64,000 bases of DNA from Scylla paramamosain (Eukaryota > Arthropoda > Malacostraca > Decapoda > Portunidae), in contig NC_087161.1 of assembly GCF_035594125.1 (NCBI RefSeq), forward strand, positions 7,490,001 through 7,554,000, read 5' to 3'. Within the stretch, counting starts at the first letter, position 1; each line of letters starts with the position of its first letter. A program made the position numbers and the translations under genes. A model generated the notes under the pieces. That model saw only the letters and a program-made list of their open reading frames with translations. It was not told the origin of the DNA and ran no database searches. Below, piece by piece: positions 1 through 32,797 of the stretch.

Positions 1-75
1 TACTGAGTCTGTTCCACTCATTTACCACTCTATTTGGGAACTAATTCCTTCCCATTTTTCCTAATAAAATTTCAT
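1..75 (-). mobile_element. CR1-like LINE 3' fragment
   Basis: The first ~75 bases resemble the 3' coding part of the CR1-like LINE at 49505-50597. Both share the tract that reads, on the minus strand, as an encoded W-F-x-N-R then W-N-x-L motif (compare about 49679-49750). Only a short diverged piece is visible; the rest may lie outside the window. It sits in the NAGLU intron downstream of exon 13. Confidence 0.6.
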
Positions 76-227
76 GAAGCTTCTAGAGCATATGAGTGTT
101 TGATAGAGTAAGGGGCAACAACATTTTCAAACTCTGGATATCTCAGACCTTCGGATATTTTGGATGGGATTTCCTCCAACTAATCCAATTTATAAGGGAT
201 TTACTACAAAGACATATCAATACTTAC

Positions 228-20303
<20,076 letters not shown>

Positions 20304-20318
<15 letters not shown>

Positions 20319-20412
20319 CTGAGAGTTAAAGGATTAATAGGCGTGGGCAAGACATCTGAGAGTTAAAGAATTAATAAATGTGGGCAAGACACCTGAGAGT
20401 TAAAGGATTAAA
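20304..20412. repeat. 37-bp tandem repeat, three copies, overlapping a splice acceptor
   Basis: The unit starts GCGTGGGCAAGACATCTGAG and ends about TTAATA. Copies start at 20304, 20341 and ~20378. The first copy includes the first bases of NAGLU window exon 1 and its acceptor. Confidence 0.92.
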
Positions 20413-21356
<944 letters not shown>

Positions 21357-21451
21357 TATTATTTTAAGAGAGGACCATAATGTTTTACACATTCAAGAAT
21401 ATACCTTCATGGATACTGAGAAATTTTATTTATTGAAGTTTTCATTGCAAA

Positions 21452-23889
21452 TTAACCTCTTGCCGGCAGTGGAACTATATAGAGACTGTCTAGATTCTAG
21501 CAAGAATTTGTGGGGTGAATATATATAGACTTGTCTCCAAAATTAATGCCCTTTATTTCCCAGTAGTAACTATATATAGACAGTCACATATGAGTGCATA
21601 ATAACCATAAAAATAGTAATTAGCAACTTATGACTCACCACGGCATACATGACTTCCCACTTAAATTCTCACTTGGTCCCCAGTTGTCACAGAGGGTGCA
21701 ACACTACTTTGTGTCTACTATAACCCCAGTATCTCAATATTTTCTTTTCATATTTGGGAATTTAGACACAACCATGCTTCCTTCAAGGAGGATTACTGAT
21801 GATGATATACAGCTGATTCTGAGTCATGATTTTGATGATGAGTTTATGGATGCTATCAGCAGTGATGCAGAAAGTGCATCAGGGAGTGATGATGATGATG
21901 ATGATGATGATAACACTGCTAGTGGAAATGATTCACAGCCTAATATTGTAGAGGAAGCAGATGACAGTCTGTCTGATGGTAAAGCTGGTGGCTATGATAA
22001 CAGTGTTTCAGTTGGGTGGATGAGTCAGTCAGCTGTTAGTAGAGAGCAATTGACTTTCACCAGAGACAAGGGTATTAAGGTAATTTTGGAAAAACCTCAA
22101 AACCCACTGGATATATTTTTGGCTTTTGTAGATGATGATATTAGTGAATATCTAGTTAGTGAAACAAACAGATATACTGCCATGGTCTGTGAACAAAAGA
22201 GGAAGGAAACTAATGTTGGAGATGTATACCTTTGTAGGTTTGGCAATTCTGCAGGGTATTGTAAGGAAGCCTACTATTTACTCATATCATTCCACAAACC
22301 AGTTGCTTGCAACACCCTTTTTTTTGGAAAATGTATGTCTCGAGACAGATCTGCACTTCTTCTCAAGCATTTGCAATTATCTGACAAAGAAAATGATGGT
22401 GATCCTGCTTTCAAATTTAGGGAGATTCTAGACAAGTTTAAGAGCAAATTTCAGTCTAATTACATCCCAAAGGAAAACATTAGCACTGATGAGTCATTGC
22501 TGCTATGGAAAGGAAGACTTAGTTGGAAGAGATATACTCCACTGAAGAGGGCAAGGTTTGGCATGGAGACTTACATCCTAGCAGAGGCTGAAAGTGGGTA
22601 TGTATTGGATGTTTTGCCCTATACAGGGAAAAGAACACAATATGACTGCCAGGATTGTCAGATCAGGATGTAACCAAGCTCAGTAAGTCAACTAATATTG
22701 TCCTTGCACTTATGAAGCCCCTACTGAATAAAGGCTATGTGCTTGGAATGGATAACTTCTATGCATCATTTGAGTTGTATGATATCCTTTTAGCTCATGG
22801 AACTGATGCCATAGGCACAGTAAGATTCAACAGGAAGGGACTTTCTGAGGAGGTAAAAGAAAAGAAACTGAAAGAGGGAGAGACAATCACCAGATTCAAT
22901 AAGTGATGCATATGAAATTGAGAGAAAAAGTATATAAACATGCTCAGCACAATCTATGATGATTCGATGGAAACTTTACAATCTGGCAGGAAGGAAGTAA
23001 GCAAGCCTTCAGTGTGCATAAAATACAAGAAACTGCATATGGGGGAATAGATCTAATAGGCCAGATGACATATGCTCTAAGTATCACTCGCAAAGGTATT
23101 AACAAGTACTACAAGAAGATATTTCTCAGGCTTATAGAAATGACTCTGCATAACTGTCATGTAATCTACAAGAGAAATGGTGGTCAGAAAAAAACTCTTG
23201 ACTTCAAGTTGTTCCTCAATGAACAGATAGTGCACACATATGGCAAGGATGTGTATTGGATAAGGAAACCTACAAGTTGTCACTCTTGGGCCATGCCCTA
23301 CAAGACTGAGTGGAAGACATTTTCCCATAGAGACACTGTCAGCTGAAGGTGACACCACAAAGAAAGTTCAGAGGAGATGTAACTACTGTGCGATGCAAAG
23401 TAAAGAAAGTAAAGAGAAGTATCTACAGCTGTGATATATGCCAAGTTTCCTTGTGCAAAACTCCTTGCTTTAAGCTGTACCACACATCAGAGCAGCTTCC
23501 AAAGTGAGAGTGAGAGAAGCATCACAGCGAATAGAAAAAGAAAAAAAAAAGGTGGAACCTACTGTAATGTAACAGTTTAGTAAGGGAGGGTGGAGGGAAA
23601 CCACATCCAGGTCACAAGTCCTGGACACATCTTTGGATGTGGGTGTGAGTGACTCCATTATCCTTCCAAAAATATGAGCAATATTCACCAACAAGTCTAG
23701 GATTTGGTGTGGAAAATTGGTAACAACAGCAATAAATTGTGACACTCTATATATAGATTGTGTTAAAAACTAATTAAATGCGGTATAACTATATTTATGC
23801 TGCACAGCTGTAGTCGACAGAAGCTAAATAAAGATGATTCACTTTTTTTAGGAGTCAGATGACAACTGCTGCTGCCATCTAGGGGTTAA
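21452..23889 (+). mobile_element. piggyBac DNA transposon, decayed
   Basis: TTAA is found at both ends (21452-21455, 23886-23889), the signature target of piggyBac. The ends read TTAACCTCTTG and, reversed, TTAACCCCTAG. Subterminal phrases ACTATATATAGACAGTC and similar recur at about 21473, 21519 and 21569, and once inverted near 23740. The transposase inside is frame-broken. Confidence 0.9.
21774..23515 (+). pseudogene. piggyBac transposase (DDE type, PGBD-like)
   Basis: It starts near MLPSRRITDDDIQLIL with an acidic Ser/Asp-rich N-terminus including an eight-Asp run, then FFGKCMSRDRSALLLKHLQL. The first catalytic Asp is in ISTDESLLLWKGRLSWKRYT; the second is in YVLGMDNFYASFELY. GGIDLIGQMTYAL follows as the YGGVD(L)xD-like motif with its Asp replaced. 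A C-terminal Cys-rich finger (CDICQVSLCKTPCFKLYH) closes the protein. Frameshifts are visible near 22290, 22655 and 22910-23010 and again before the finger, so it is not functional. Confidence 0.9.
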
Positions 23890-23935
23890 TAGTTACCATG
23901 ATACAGGGATTTCTTGTTAAGTGATGTGCATAGGT

Positions 23936-24014
23936 TCAGTTAGGTCAGGTTAGTTTATGTTAGGTGAGGTGAGGTCAGATTAGGTTTGGTTAGATTAGAT
24001 CAGGTTAGGTTAGG
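23936..24014. repeat. Degenerate TTAGG-like tract
   Basis: Phrases GGTTAGGTTAGG, GTTAGGTGAGGTGAGG and GGTTAGATTAG occur within 80 bp. TTAGG is the common arthropod telomere repeat. It begins about 45 bp beyond the piggyBac 3' end. Confidence 0.65.
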
Positions 24015-25215
24015 ATTGCCTTCATTTAAGCTATCATCTCCATTGAAGTACCCTAAAATTATAATTTTTGTGTTCACTCATAAACCCCACTTCCTGACAA
24101 GTCTCCAAGATAGTAGGGAGATGAGGGGAGAACAGGCAAAATGAAGTATTTCTGTGTTTTATGCTCAAAATCTTGTCTATAAAAAATAAATAAATAAATA
24201 AAAATAAATAAATAAATAAATAAAATAACGAATATAAGTTTTGTACTCTGTGCCACCTCAACCCCGGAGTGACCTGGCCTGACACCAACGGGGGGCGGCT
24301 TGAGGGATTTAGTATCAAATATCATGGACACGGGTGGCAACGCCGCACGGCCTAGCTGCGTTGTCAGGTGTACTGGAAGATACTGTATACTGCATCGTTG
24401 CTCCATCATCATATCGTCAAGAAACATGCAGATGTATATAACAACTCATAATTTTGGAATAATCAAGGCAAAGGAAAACAATGTGTTGGAGAGGGAAATC
24501 ATCATATGCCTGTCCATCAGAAAAATGACAGCAATGTGAACCTGGAAGAGCCAACACCCCAAGTACGACTGGATTCGCTCATGTTTTATCAAAGTACATT
24601 TATTTATTTTTTTCGTAAGCAGAATATTCTTATGTTCTTAACCTTCATATAACCAAGATAGTGACTGTTAACATTCAATAATCTCACCATCTTTTGTAAA
24701 TCTCCCTCACTGTCTCCTTTGAGTGTAGAGCAAGGCACTGGTTACGGCGGTGTTCTGCACGACCCGTCCGCCACACACTCAACATTTGTGTTGCCGTTAA
24801 GAATCCCGGTAAACTTTACGATCTTTGTCTTGATCTTCTCTTCTCGCGGGTAGGTTGTGCTCAGTTGTGGCAGAGAGGTTCTTAGTTCAAATAATTCATT
24901 AGTACGCTAGCATTAGAAAGGGTGAGTTTTGTATTGTAGTCGTGCATTTATTATTTAAATACCTTAGTGTAGCAACACAACCATATATATGTTCAGCGGT
25001 GACTTAAAGGCCTGGGTGACGTCAGAAATGTGCCTATTTGATTCAACTTCATCCTATTTTTTTTATCAATTAATTAGTTTATTTACTTCTTTATTGCTTA
25101 ATCGATTAACTAATAAACTTATTTCTGTCATTATTTCTTTATTTATAGATTTCTTGTATTTTTCCATGTGGTACATCACTAATGTGATAAGATTTTTTGA
25201 GATAAAAACTGGACT

Positions 25216-25218
<3 letters not shown>
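24015..25218. other. Unassigned; AAAT repeat and two CpG-richer patches
   Basis: 24180-24235 is an AAAT array. 24240-24370 and 24730-24860 are richer in CpG than the surroundings and could be regulatory or a first exon, but no product can be named. Confidence 0.35.

Positions 25219-25309
<91 letters not shown>
25219..25309. repeat. (TA)n microsatellite
   Basis: About 90 bp of pure alternation. Confidence 0.98.
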
Positions 25310-25313
<4 letters not shown>

Positions 25314-25323
25314 CACTACATAT

Positions 25324-25446
25324 TGTTACGACCACAGTTTCCAGTTCCTTCACAAAGCTGCCGCACCTGGACTAGCTTCCCCCTAGTCACCTCCTTCGTG
25401 ACGTGACTAGGTGTAGGGCTTAATATGGGTTACAAAGTTCACTTTG
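25324..25446 (+). repeat. LTR-like interspersed repeat (copy A)
   Basis: It starts TGTTACGACC directly after an AT microsatellite and shares several blocks, including TATGGGTTACAAAGT, with 38885-39003. A TG start suggests an LTR beginning, but no matching CA end was located. Confidence 0.55.
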
Positions 25447-25467
25447 GACACAATTATCAGTCTCAAC

Positions 25468-25582
<115 letters not shown>

Positions 25583-25649
25583 CTTTCTTTTTTTTCACAA
25601 TTTCATATATTCATCCCATGTGGACCATGGCCAGTCAATCCTTTCTCCA

Positions 25650-25880
25650 CTTCTCAAAGGAATTTCACACTCAATTCCAGTCCTTAGGGATAACACCTGC
25701 GTACATATGTTTGTCTTCCCCCCTAGTCATTTCTCCTCCCTCTCTACCTCAAGGGGACTTCACACCCACTACCAGTCCTCAGGGATAACACCTGCATTCG
25801 TCCCCCTTCTCTTGTTCTCAAGGGAATTTCACACCTACTTCCAGTCCTTAGCTCAGATAAATACAGCCTGCATGTAGGAG
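25650..25880. repeat. Minisatellite, three units of ~75-90 bp
   Basis: Each unit contains GGAATTTCACAC(or GGACTTCACAC), CCAGTCCT(T/C)AGGGATAACACC, and a pyrimidine-rich ending. The third unit is truncated after CCAGTCCTTAG. Confidence 0.8.
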
Positions 25881-28209
25881 TTCATCATCAGTTCATTTAA
25901 GAGTAGACACAGTCAGTCAGTCACCCAGTGACAAGCAGTCAGTCTTGGTCTCTCACTCAGTTCTGCTAAATCACAGTCAGCTATGAGAGACGCTGCTCAG
26001 ATATAAATCATATCACTTCAGAAAGAGATTACAATCTCACTTTAATATTGTCTCGAATCCAGTGTGTACAAATCATTTACTCATCATCAAATCAAGAACT
26101 CTCATCGTTGTGTCCTTTATTCGCACATCATATAACAAGCTAATTTCTCATGACCTCCAAGCTACCAGAATCACAGCCTCACTCGGGTCCTCCATACTAC
26201 CAACACTTCAAGCATCTTCATCGACTGGACAAATTACAAGTATCATCAATTGTAATAGGCACTACCTTGCATGAAAAAGAATAGATATAGGAGTAGAATC
26301 AGAAGGAAATTAGAGATGCGTTTGAGAATCTAAAGCCAGTTTTAGAAGAATTGTGCAAGAGGTGAACAGGATGTTGAATTGATAACAGCCAAGCTTAACT
26401 ATAAACAACCGGTTTGCTTTAAGCCCATTCAGCTCATTAAAGGCTTACCTCCCATTGGGTGAAGATTAAAATGTCATTCATTTTGCTTGATATTATTGGC
26501 TATGGAAATCTATGATGTATGCCTAGGCACCTCTTGGACAATCCTCAAGTCACTTTTTGCGTCAGTAGCAGCTAGACACTAAGATATTACAGACGCACAA
26601 CCCGTGTCGCTCTGTCATGAGCTATTCATAGACTTAGACTCTGACTAAGAAACAAGAGTCATAATAACTTTGCTTATAATTTTAATCATGTGAATGAGTA
26701 GTAAAGAAGTACACTGTTGTTAAGCTGTAATGACAATTTATTTTTCTAAATAAATCGCAAAACGTCAGACAAACTTTGATAAGTGGTTCACTTGCACAAG
26801 GATGTTGTGAATGATGAATATTGAGAAAGAAAATAGTCGACTCTAATACCAAGCTACGCCCACTGACACATCGCCGTCACAGTAGAACACACAGAGGAGT
26901 CACACAGTCATCAACTCCAGAACAACAGAGGTGACTAATGAACTCAGAAACACTGGTGGGTAACAACTTCATCGATACAGTGGTGACACTTCTCTCATCT
27001 ACAACACTGGTAGCACAAAAGCATCCTGATACAGTAGTGATCAATCATCATCATCCCGATACAGTGGTAGGAAAAAGACAACCGATACACACATGCATGC
27101 TTCTTAACAACAGTCGTAACACCATGTCTCACTAATGAGGTAGTCAGCCTGTTTTACCCACCGACAGACAAGGGAAATACTCTAACAACAATTAACTCCC
27201 ACAGCTGTGAAAGGATCGACAACCATGTCTAGGGAGAAACAATTAGAACAAGCAATGACGCATGTATGATTGAGGTATAACACCCCACTGGACAATCACC
27301 CTTGTAACAAATCCTCCCACTGTCCAACAGCATGTTATAGCCTCAAGCTGAGTAGTGTCGTTTACTGCCTCCTGGACGGCAGGCCTTGTCAGGACCTGAG
27401 GAGGGAGCAAAGTTCACTACATAGCTAATTACTTAAGTGCTCTGCACCTGATCAGCATCAGCCAACACTAACACTTAATACAAGCTCACTAACAAGAGAC
27501 ACGACTACAAACAAGTGCCCCTGAACACACAGGAGGGTCATTCACCGTTCTCTGTACAAGAGCTCAGCCCGTACATACACAGAGCTGAGGAGATACTTCC
27601 CTGGATATAGAGTGTGTTGCACACACTACCCTCTCTGGCAGGCTACTAAGGAGACTACTATACTGTGTAAGTAGGCCAGGGTGTACGGCCAGTAATGACT
27701 CACTTAATCTCTTAAAGCATCTGACTACTAACTCATATTCCACCTCAGTCTCTGCCAGATATTAGTACCTGTCTCAATATGTCTGCTCCCTCGAAGCGCT
27801 GGATAGTGACTGACTGACTGGGAGAGCACACCAAATAGTCTTTCACTCTGCTACAAGGGTAGGGTGTACAAGAGAGGGGGAATTCGGTGATGACATACAT
27901 ACACACATACACCCACGTGCTTGGCTACCACACTCTCTGCTCCCCGCGCTGGCTTACAAGAATAAAACACTTCTGAAAATTCTAATGATCAAACAAGGAA
28001 GGCTAGATGAATACTGATTACTTTATTGTTAAGAGCAACTCTTCTACTAAATACTAGGTGAGACTCAAATTGATTGGACAAGGGGAAGTAAGGAAATTTA
28101 CATGAGGAATGTGAGTGATTGCACGAATAAATATCATTCTAGAAGCTTCAGGCTGGGTAGTTAAGTGTCAAGGACACGTCCAAGTCTCATCCCCAACCTG
28201 TTTCTCTTC

Positions 28210-28213
<4 letters not shown>
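25881..28213. other. Unassigned region
   Basis: No convincing coding or transposon protein. 25900-25960 has GTCAGTCAGTC phrases, and 26940-27075 repeats GATACAGTGGTGA-like phrases three times. It may be non-coding LTR-element sequence. Confidence 0.35.

Positions 28214-28267
<54 letters not shown>
28214..28267. repeat. (TC)n microsatellite
   Basis: About 54 bp. Confidence 0.97.
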
Positions 28268-28268
<1 letters not shown>

Positions 28269-29678
28269 CTTCTTCCATTATTCTTTTCTCATTCGTTCTT
28301 ACTATTTTCTTCGGTATATATCGCGTTATCTCGCTGCACACAACAATATACACTCTTCTATACTTCTCCATCCTATCATTCACTTCCCTTCCTAAACCCT
28401 CCAGACTCTCATGTACTGCCATTCTCTATCCCCATGACCTCACTCTTTCACTATCGCACATTTCAACTTTCTCTTTACCTAACTCTCCCACTCCCAATAT
28501 TTCCATCACACTGAACTATCTAAAGTCATCTTATAAAAAATACTACTTGTCACTCATCCTTCTATCATTCCTGCTCTCTTTCAAGCAGTACTACTAAACA
28601 TGGCTCTTACACGCTGTTTAAAAACACCACCATGATGAAATTGTCAAGCCACAAGGTGAAGCAAACTGGCAATGATGAGAGAGAAGGTGCCTTCATACAC
28701 CCTCGCCTTTGGCTATAATTCCTTGCTATAAGAAAGGACAAGTTACCATCTATATTCTATAATGCCATGTGAATGTCATTAAACACTTCAGTGTAGGTAG
28801 GGAGCATGGCTTCAAGAGGAAACAAACGGGCAACCACTCTCCCTTACCCTTTTCAAAACTAGACCTCTAAATCTCAAAACTGTTTGTTGTAGTTTTCTGT
28901 AATAACTTCACTTCTGTAAGTTTTAATAAAATGAAATAACTAGAAAGGAAATAAAACTTCGTTGTTTTGATAATTTAACTGTTACAATTATGGGTAAATA
29001 ATCGCAAATTATACTTTTACATAAAAAAAAGGAATGACATTCATAGAATAATTATATGGACAACTGTCTAGATATTTACTGGGGCATATTTGAAAATTTC
29101 TTCGTTACTGCAAATCATTGAATAAAAAAGTTATTATGAGTAACATTTCTATATAAGATTTATTTATTTATTTTTTTAATTTTGCAAATGCGCATTGCAA
29201 TATACTCGTACAGCATGATAATAATAAGAAAAAAAAATGGGACAATGCTCCCTTTGAAGCTGCATCTCTAGAAGGAGCCTAAAGTCAGTGTAGTGCAGGC
29301 CTGCTTAAAGAAGACACAGGCATGTATCTAGAAAAGTTGGTTGGTGTACTTTGGTGATACTCGCGGAGCACAGTTTGCGGATCACTGCAGTCTAGATGTA
29401 GTATAACGAGAAGTTTTTCCAATGTCATTCCCTCCCCTCCACACAGGCCCATATTATGAAACGCTCTGCTCTCACCACGATTATTATCAAAGACCACAGA
29501 GATGATTAGTCAGGTTCTCTAGTGTCTCTCCAGTTAATACTGTAGAAATCTTGTTAATCTGTCACTAGAAACAGAAAACACTTAAAAACCCGTGTCACTT
29601 CAATTAAACTTACTAAAGGTTTCTGAAAGTAATCGGGATGTGGCCACAAGTGTTTCTCAATATGGTCCACAGACTGAC

Positions 29679-29681
<3 letters not shown>
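28268..29681. other. Unassigned region
   Basis: AT-rich sequence with no recognised gene or repeat family. Confidence 0.4.

Positions 29682-29720
<39 letters not shown>
29682..29720. repeat. (CA)n microsatellite
   Basis: About 39 bp. Confidence 0.95.
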
Positions 29721-29723
<3 letters not shown>

Positions 29724-29980
29724 ATAACGTAATGTGATGCAGTTTTTGTTATAAGGCTTAATTTTCACGTTACGCACCTTCCTTCAAGTGTAAACCAATA
29801 GGAATACGATAGGCTGACATACAGAGAGCAAGTGTATGTACGCCATGAACATGTGAGTCTGTGTGAGGTGAAGGTTATAAATAAAAGATGAATTAGAAAA
29901 AAAAAAAAAAAGGAATATAGAAAATCAAGTGAATTAGTAGATAAATGAGTAAATAAATAAATAACTAAATAGATAAAAAA

Positions 29981-30240
29981 TAAACGATAACGATGCCGGT
30001 GTCGCCATAACGAAGAGAGTTTCACTATAACGAAGCGGGAATCATCATAACGAAGCGAGTTTCACGATAACGAAACGGATTTCACTATAACCAAGCAAGT
30101 TTCACTATAACGAAGCGGGAGTCGCCAAAACAAAACAAATTTCGAGATAACGAAGAGAGTTCCACGATAACGAAACGAGTTTCACGATAACGAAGCGGGT
30201 GTCTCCATAGCGAAGGAAATTTCACGATAACGAAGCGATG
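29981..30240. repeat. 20-bp minisatellite, 13 units in perfect register
   Basis: Consensus TTCACGATAACGAAGCGAGT. From 30001 to 30240 twelve units follow without a single insertion or deletion, and one diverged unit precedes them. Units at 30041, 30121 and 30201 share a variant start (ATC/GTC), giving an 80-bp higher-order period. There are no unique spacers, so this is not a CRISPR. Confidence 0.95.
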
Positions 30241-30359
30241 TTGAAGTAAGTTTTCTTTGGCAGGGATGAATCCCTTCTCCCCTTAAGGAGCTATCCCAGG
30301 CCTGCAGGAGTGTAGGGGCAGTGGCCCCTACACAAGAGGTCGTCAGAAAGAAAATTTCG

Positions 30360-30612
30360 ACAACTCACCAGACACTGCCATGGAAGGCGCACGCACCCTT
30401 CACCCCAAAAGAGGACCCTCGCATGACAGTGTCTGGGGCATGGTGGAAGGCAGGTGTTTTCTCCTTTACAGTTAGGCCTTGAAGGCGGAATTTTGATAAA
30501 CTGCTATTCACAATTCACCAGACACTGTCACGGAAGGAAGAACCCTTATCCCCCCTTTCAAGATCCCTATGATGGCAGTATCTACTGGATGATGGGTAGT
30601 GTTCTCTTGTTA
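30360..30612. repeat. Diverged ~150-bp direct duplication
   Basis: CACCAGACACTGCCATGGAAGG near 30368 and CACCAGACACTGTCACGGAAGG near 30517 each lead into a GATGGCAGT/GACAGTG...GTGTTTTCTC/GTGTTCTC ending. Confidence 0.7.
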
Positions 30613-31110
30613 ACAATGGCCTCTTGTTGGGTGTGAGGGGCTGGAAGTGTACGATCATAATGAGGAGGTAAAGGAGGTGCGGGACTTGCTGCCCGATTCC
30701 CACTTTGGGTCCCAGGTGGAACCAGACAGCCACCCTCCTCTCTACTACGCTCCCCCTGTCTTCCACGGGCCGGTAAAAATTTTGGTTTCAAAATTTGTCC
30801 GAAACGACGTTTAATTTTGCGTTGAATAATAAATTGTCGTCAGTACATGAAAATTTTGTTTGGTTGACTTGCGAGAAAATCGGTTCATCAGGTGAGATGA
30901 ATGGAGGGGACTTTGTGCCTCTGAGTGCCTGCGTGAATTGCCTTCCACAGTGATAATTATTTATTTAGGGTAATGACTTCAGCTTGCCTGCAGTACGTAT
31001 TAGAGGCGAGGTAGAAAGAAATAAAACTTAAACAATATTATGTGATTTTTAGATAGTCGTCGCATAACACTTCCCAATAACCTGCTGGAATCGACACCCA
31101 CCTCCCCAAG

Positions 31111-31113
<3 letters not shown>

Positions 31114-31173
<60 letters not shown>
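31114..31173. repeat. (TC)n microsatellite at hAT left flank
   Basis: 60 bp of TC repeats ending at the hAT terminus. Confidence 0.95.
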
Positions 31174-31177
<4 letters not shown>

Positions 31178-31424
31178 GTGACCAGATATACGATAATTAT
31201 CGTATTTATAAGATAAATTGGTGTTTGGTACGATAAACGATAACGTTCATACGATATACGATAATTTACTTGATTTTACGCGATGAATAATCAAGTAATA
31301 CGATAATACAACTTTGGAAAAAATTATCTCAGAATAGACAATAATTCATTTGAATAAAAAAAAAATACATTATAAAATATCAGTCTTATTATTTGAGACT
31401 GACGTGGTGTTAACGTTAAGGGGG

Positions 31425-31990
31425 AGTTTACACGGGGTTAAGCCGCGAATTGTGCAGCCGGGAGCGAGATGCAGCCGGGATTTGCTGAATTGCCGGAGCA
31501 GCCGAAAACCGCTCTGTCGGTGTGATCGGCTGCCATCCCAGCAATTTTCCAGGGTCAAATAAGAACAACTATCAATATAAAATTGAAAATATGAGGAATA
31601 TTGTTGGAAAGTGTTTTAGTAACAACCATTGATTATACCATTATACACAATAAATAAATAACATATTTACATTTATTTAAAAAAAAATGGAAAATAGACG
31701 CGGAATAGCACCAGAAGGCATCATGAGCGCCACAACCTGCAAGGATTGTGACCAGGAACGAGTCCACAGTCATTTCTTCTTTTGCTTTTTCTTCCAGCAC
31801 AACAAAATCGCAATTATAACAACCAGCTCGGAGAAGGAGGACTCCATCTTGATTGTTTATTTTTTATGCAACCGGCTAGCGGACTAGCGGCTGCTCCCCA
31901 CCGTGTGAATACTTTCGGGTGAAACCTGCCGGCTGCTCCACCCGGCTGCAAGCAGCCGGGTGGAGAAACAGCCCCGTGGTCGGATACAGG
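31425..31990. other. GC-rich inverted-repeat island inside the hAT element
   Basis: GCAGCCGGG occurs repeatedly at 31456-31485 and 31930-31960. TTTACACGG on the left mirrors TTCACACGG (reversed) on the right. It is probably a small inserted element; its family is unknown. Confidence 0.5.
31936..31965. repeat. Perfect hairpin, 14-bp arms with 2-base loop
   Basis: CTCCACCCGGCTGC, AA, then GCAGCCGGGTGGAG. GC-rich and flawless. Confidence 0.95.
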
Positions 31991-32205
31991 ACGGGAGAAC
32001 GACCACATATCCCTGCTGTACGTTCCCAATGCGTGCTGCGAGCCGCAGCCGTTAAGGTTGCTTCCAGTTCCGTTTCCTCTTTCGCGTATTTGCAGGAACG
32101 TTGGCAAAATGTCTGATAGTGCAAAAGACAAAAGAAAAGACACTGGAAAAAAAAAAATCCAGTAGTAACATACATAAGAAAAGCAGAGATGTGAGCAAAA
32201 ATATA

Positions 32206-32385
32206 AATGTGAGCAGGAAAAAGTACCCTTGGTTAGAGCCTCAAAAAAAAAAAAAAAAAAAATCCTTTAAGGCTTTGTCTCGTGTGTGTGGAGTAGAAAT
32301 TTCTGCTCGGATAACACCGATTAAGTTGCATTATAAGAGCATCAAGCACAAGAAATTGTGCGCACCTTCAACACCAATGAATATA
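32206..32385 (+). pseudogene. hAT transposase BED-like zinc finger
   Basis: KKYPWLEPQ then VCGVEISARITPIKLHYKSI and KHKK resemble a BED finger, in which W, paired Cys and paired His fold a DNA-binding module. One of the expected cysteines reads Ser or Arg, and a poly(A) run interrupts the start, so it is damaged. Confidence 0.65.
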
Positions 32386-32409
32386 TCCGAGGTATTTTAT
32401 TTATTTATT

Positions 32410-32448
32410 TATTTATTTTTCTTTATGTAGGAGGGACACCAGCCAAAG

Positions 32449-32495
<47 letters not shown>

Positions 32496-32550
32496 CCCAC
32501 TGAGGCGCCATTCCCATAAAAGGGTCCAAAGCGGTAGTCAAAAATTGAAG
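32410..32550 (-). mobile_element. LINE 3'-tail fragment, minus strand
   Basis: The reverse complement carries TCAATTTTTGACTACCGC, CTTTTATGGGAATGGCGCC, a long T-run, and GGCTGGTGTCCCTCCTACAT, matching 12930-13035. It has the longest homopolymer of these tails (about 45). Confidence 0.88.
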
Positions 32551-32797
32551 GAATTTGCATGTGGTAAAGTCAGGAAAAGCAAAAGTGATGCAGTAAAGAC
32601 AGCAGAAATAAAACTTAACCGCTTTCATGATAGAACATAATGTATCCTTTAGAGCTGCATAGCATTTGTGTGATGTAGTGAAGGACTGCTTTCCTGACTC
32701 AGCCATAGCAAAGGCATTATATATGACAAGAACGAAATGTCACAATGTCTGTACTAAAGTCATGCCAAAAAGCTATCAAGAAGAATTGGCATAAAAA

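Noticed and set aside
24074..24427. 117-codon minus-strand open frame as a gene
   Set aside because: It crosses an AAAT repeat (giving FIYLFIF) and has no recognised motif.
24730..24930. Promoter or first exon on the plus strand (CpG-richer patch with GGGTGAGTTTTG donor-like site)
   Set aside because: Only base composition and one donor-like word support it; no product or downstream exon was recognised.
29981..30240. CRISPR array
   Set aside because: The 20-bp units are contiguous without unique spacers, and the genome is eukaryotic.
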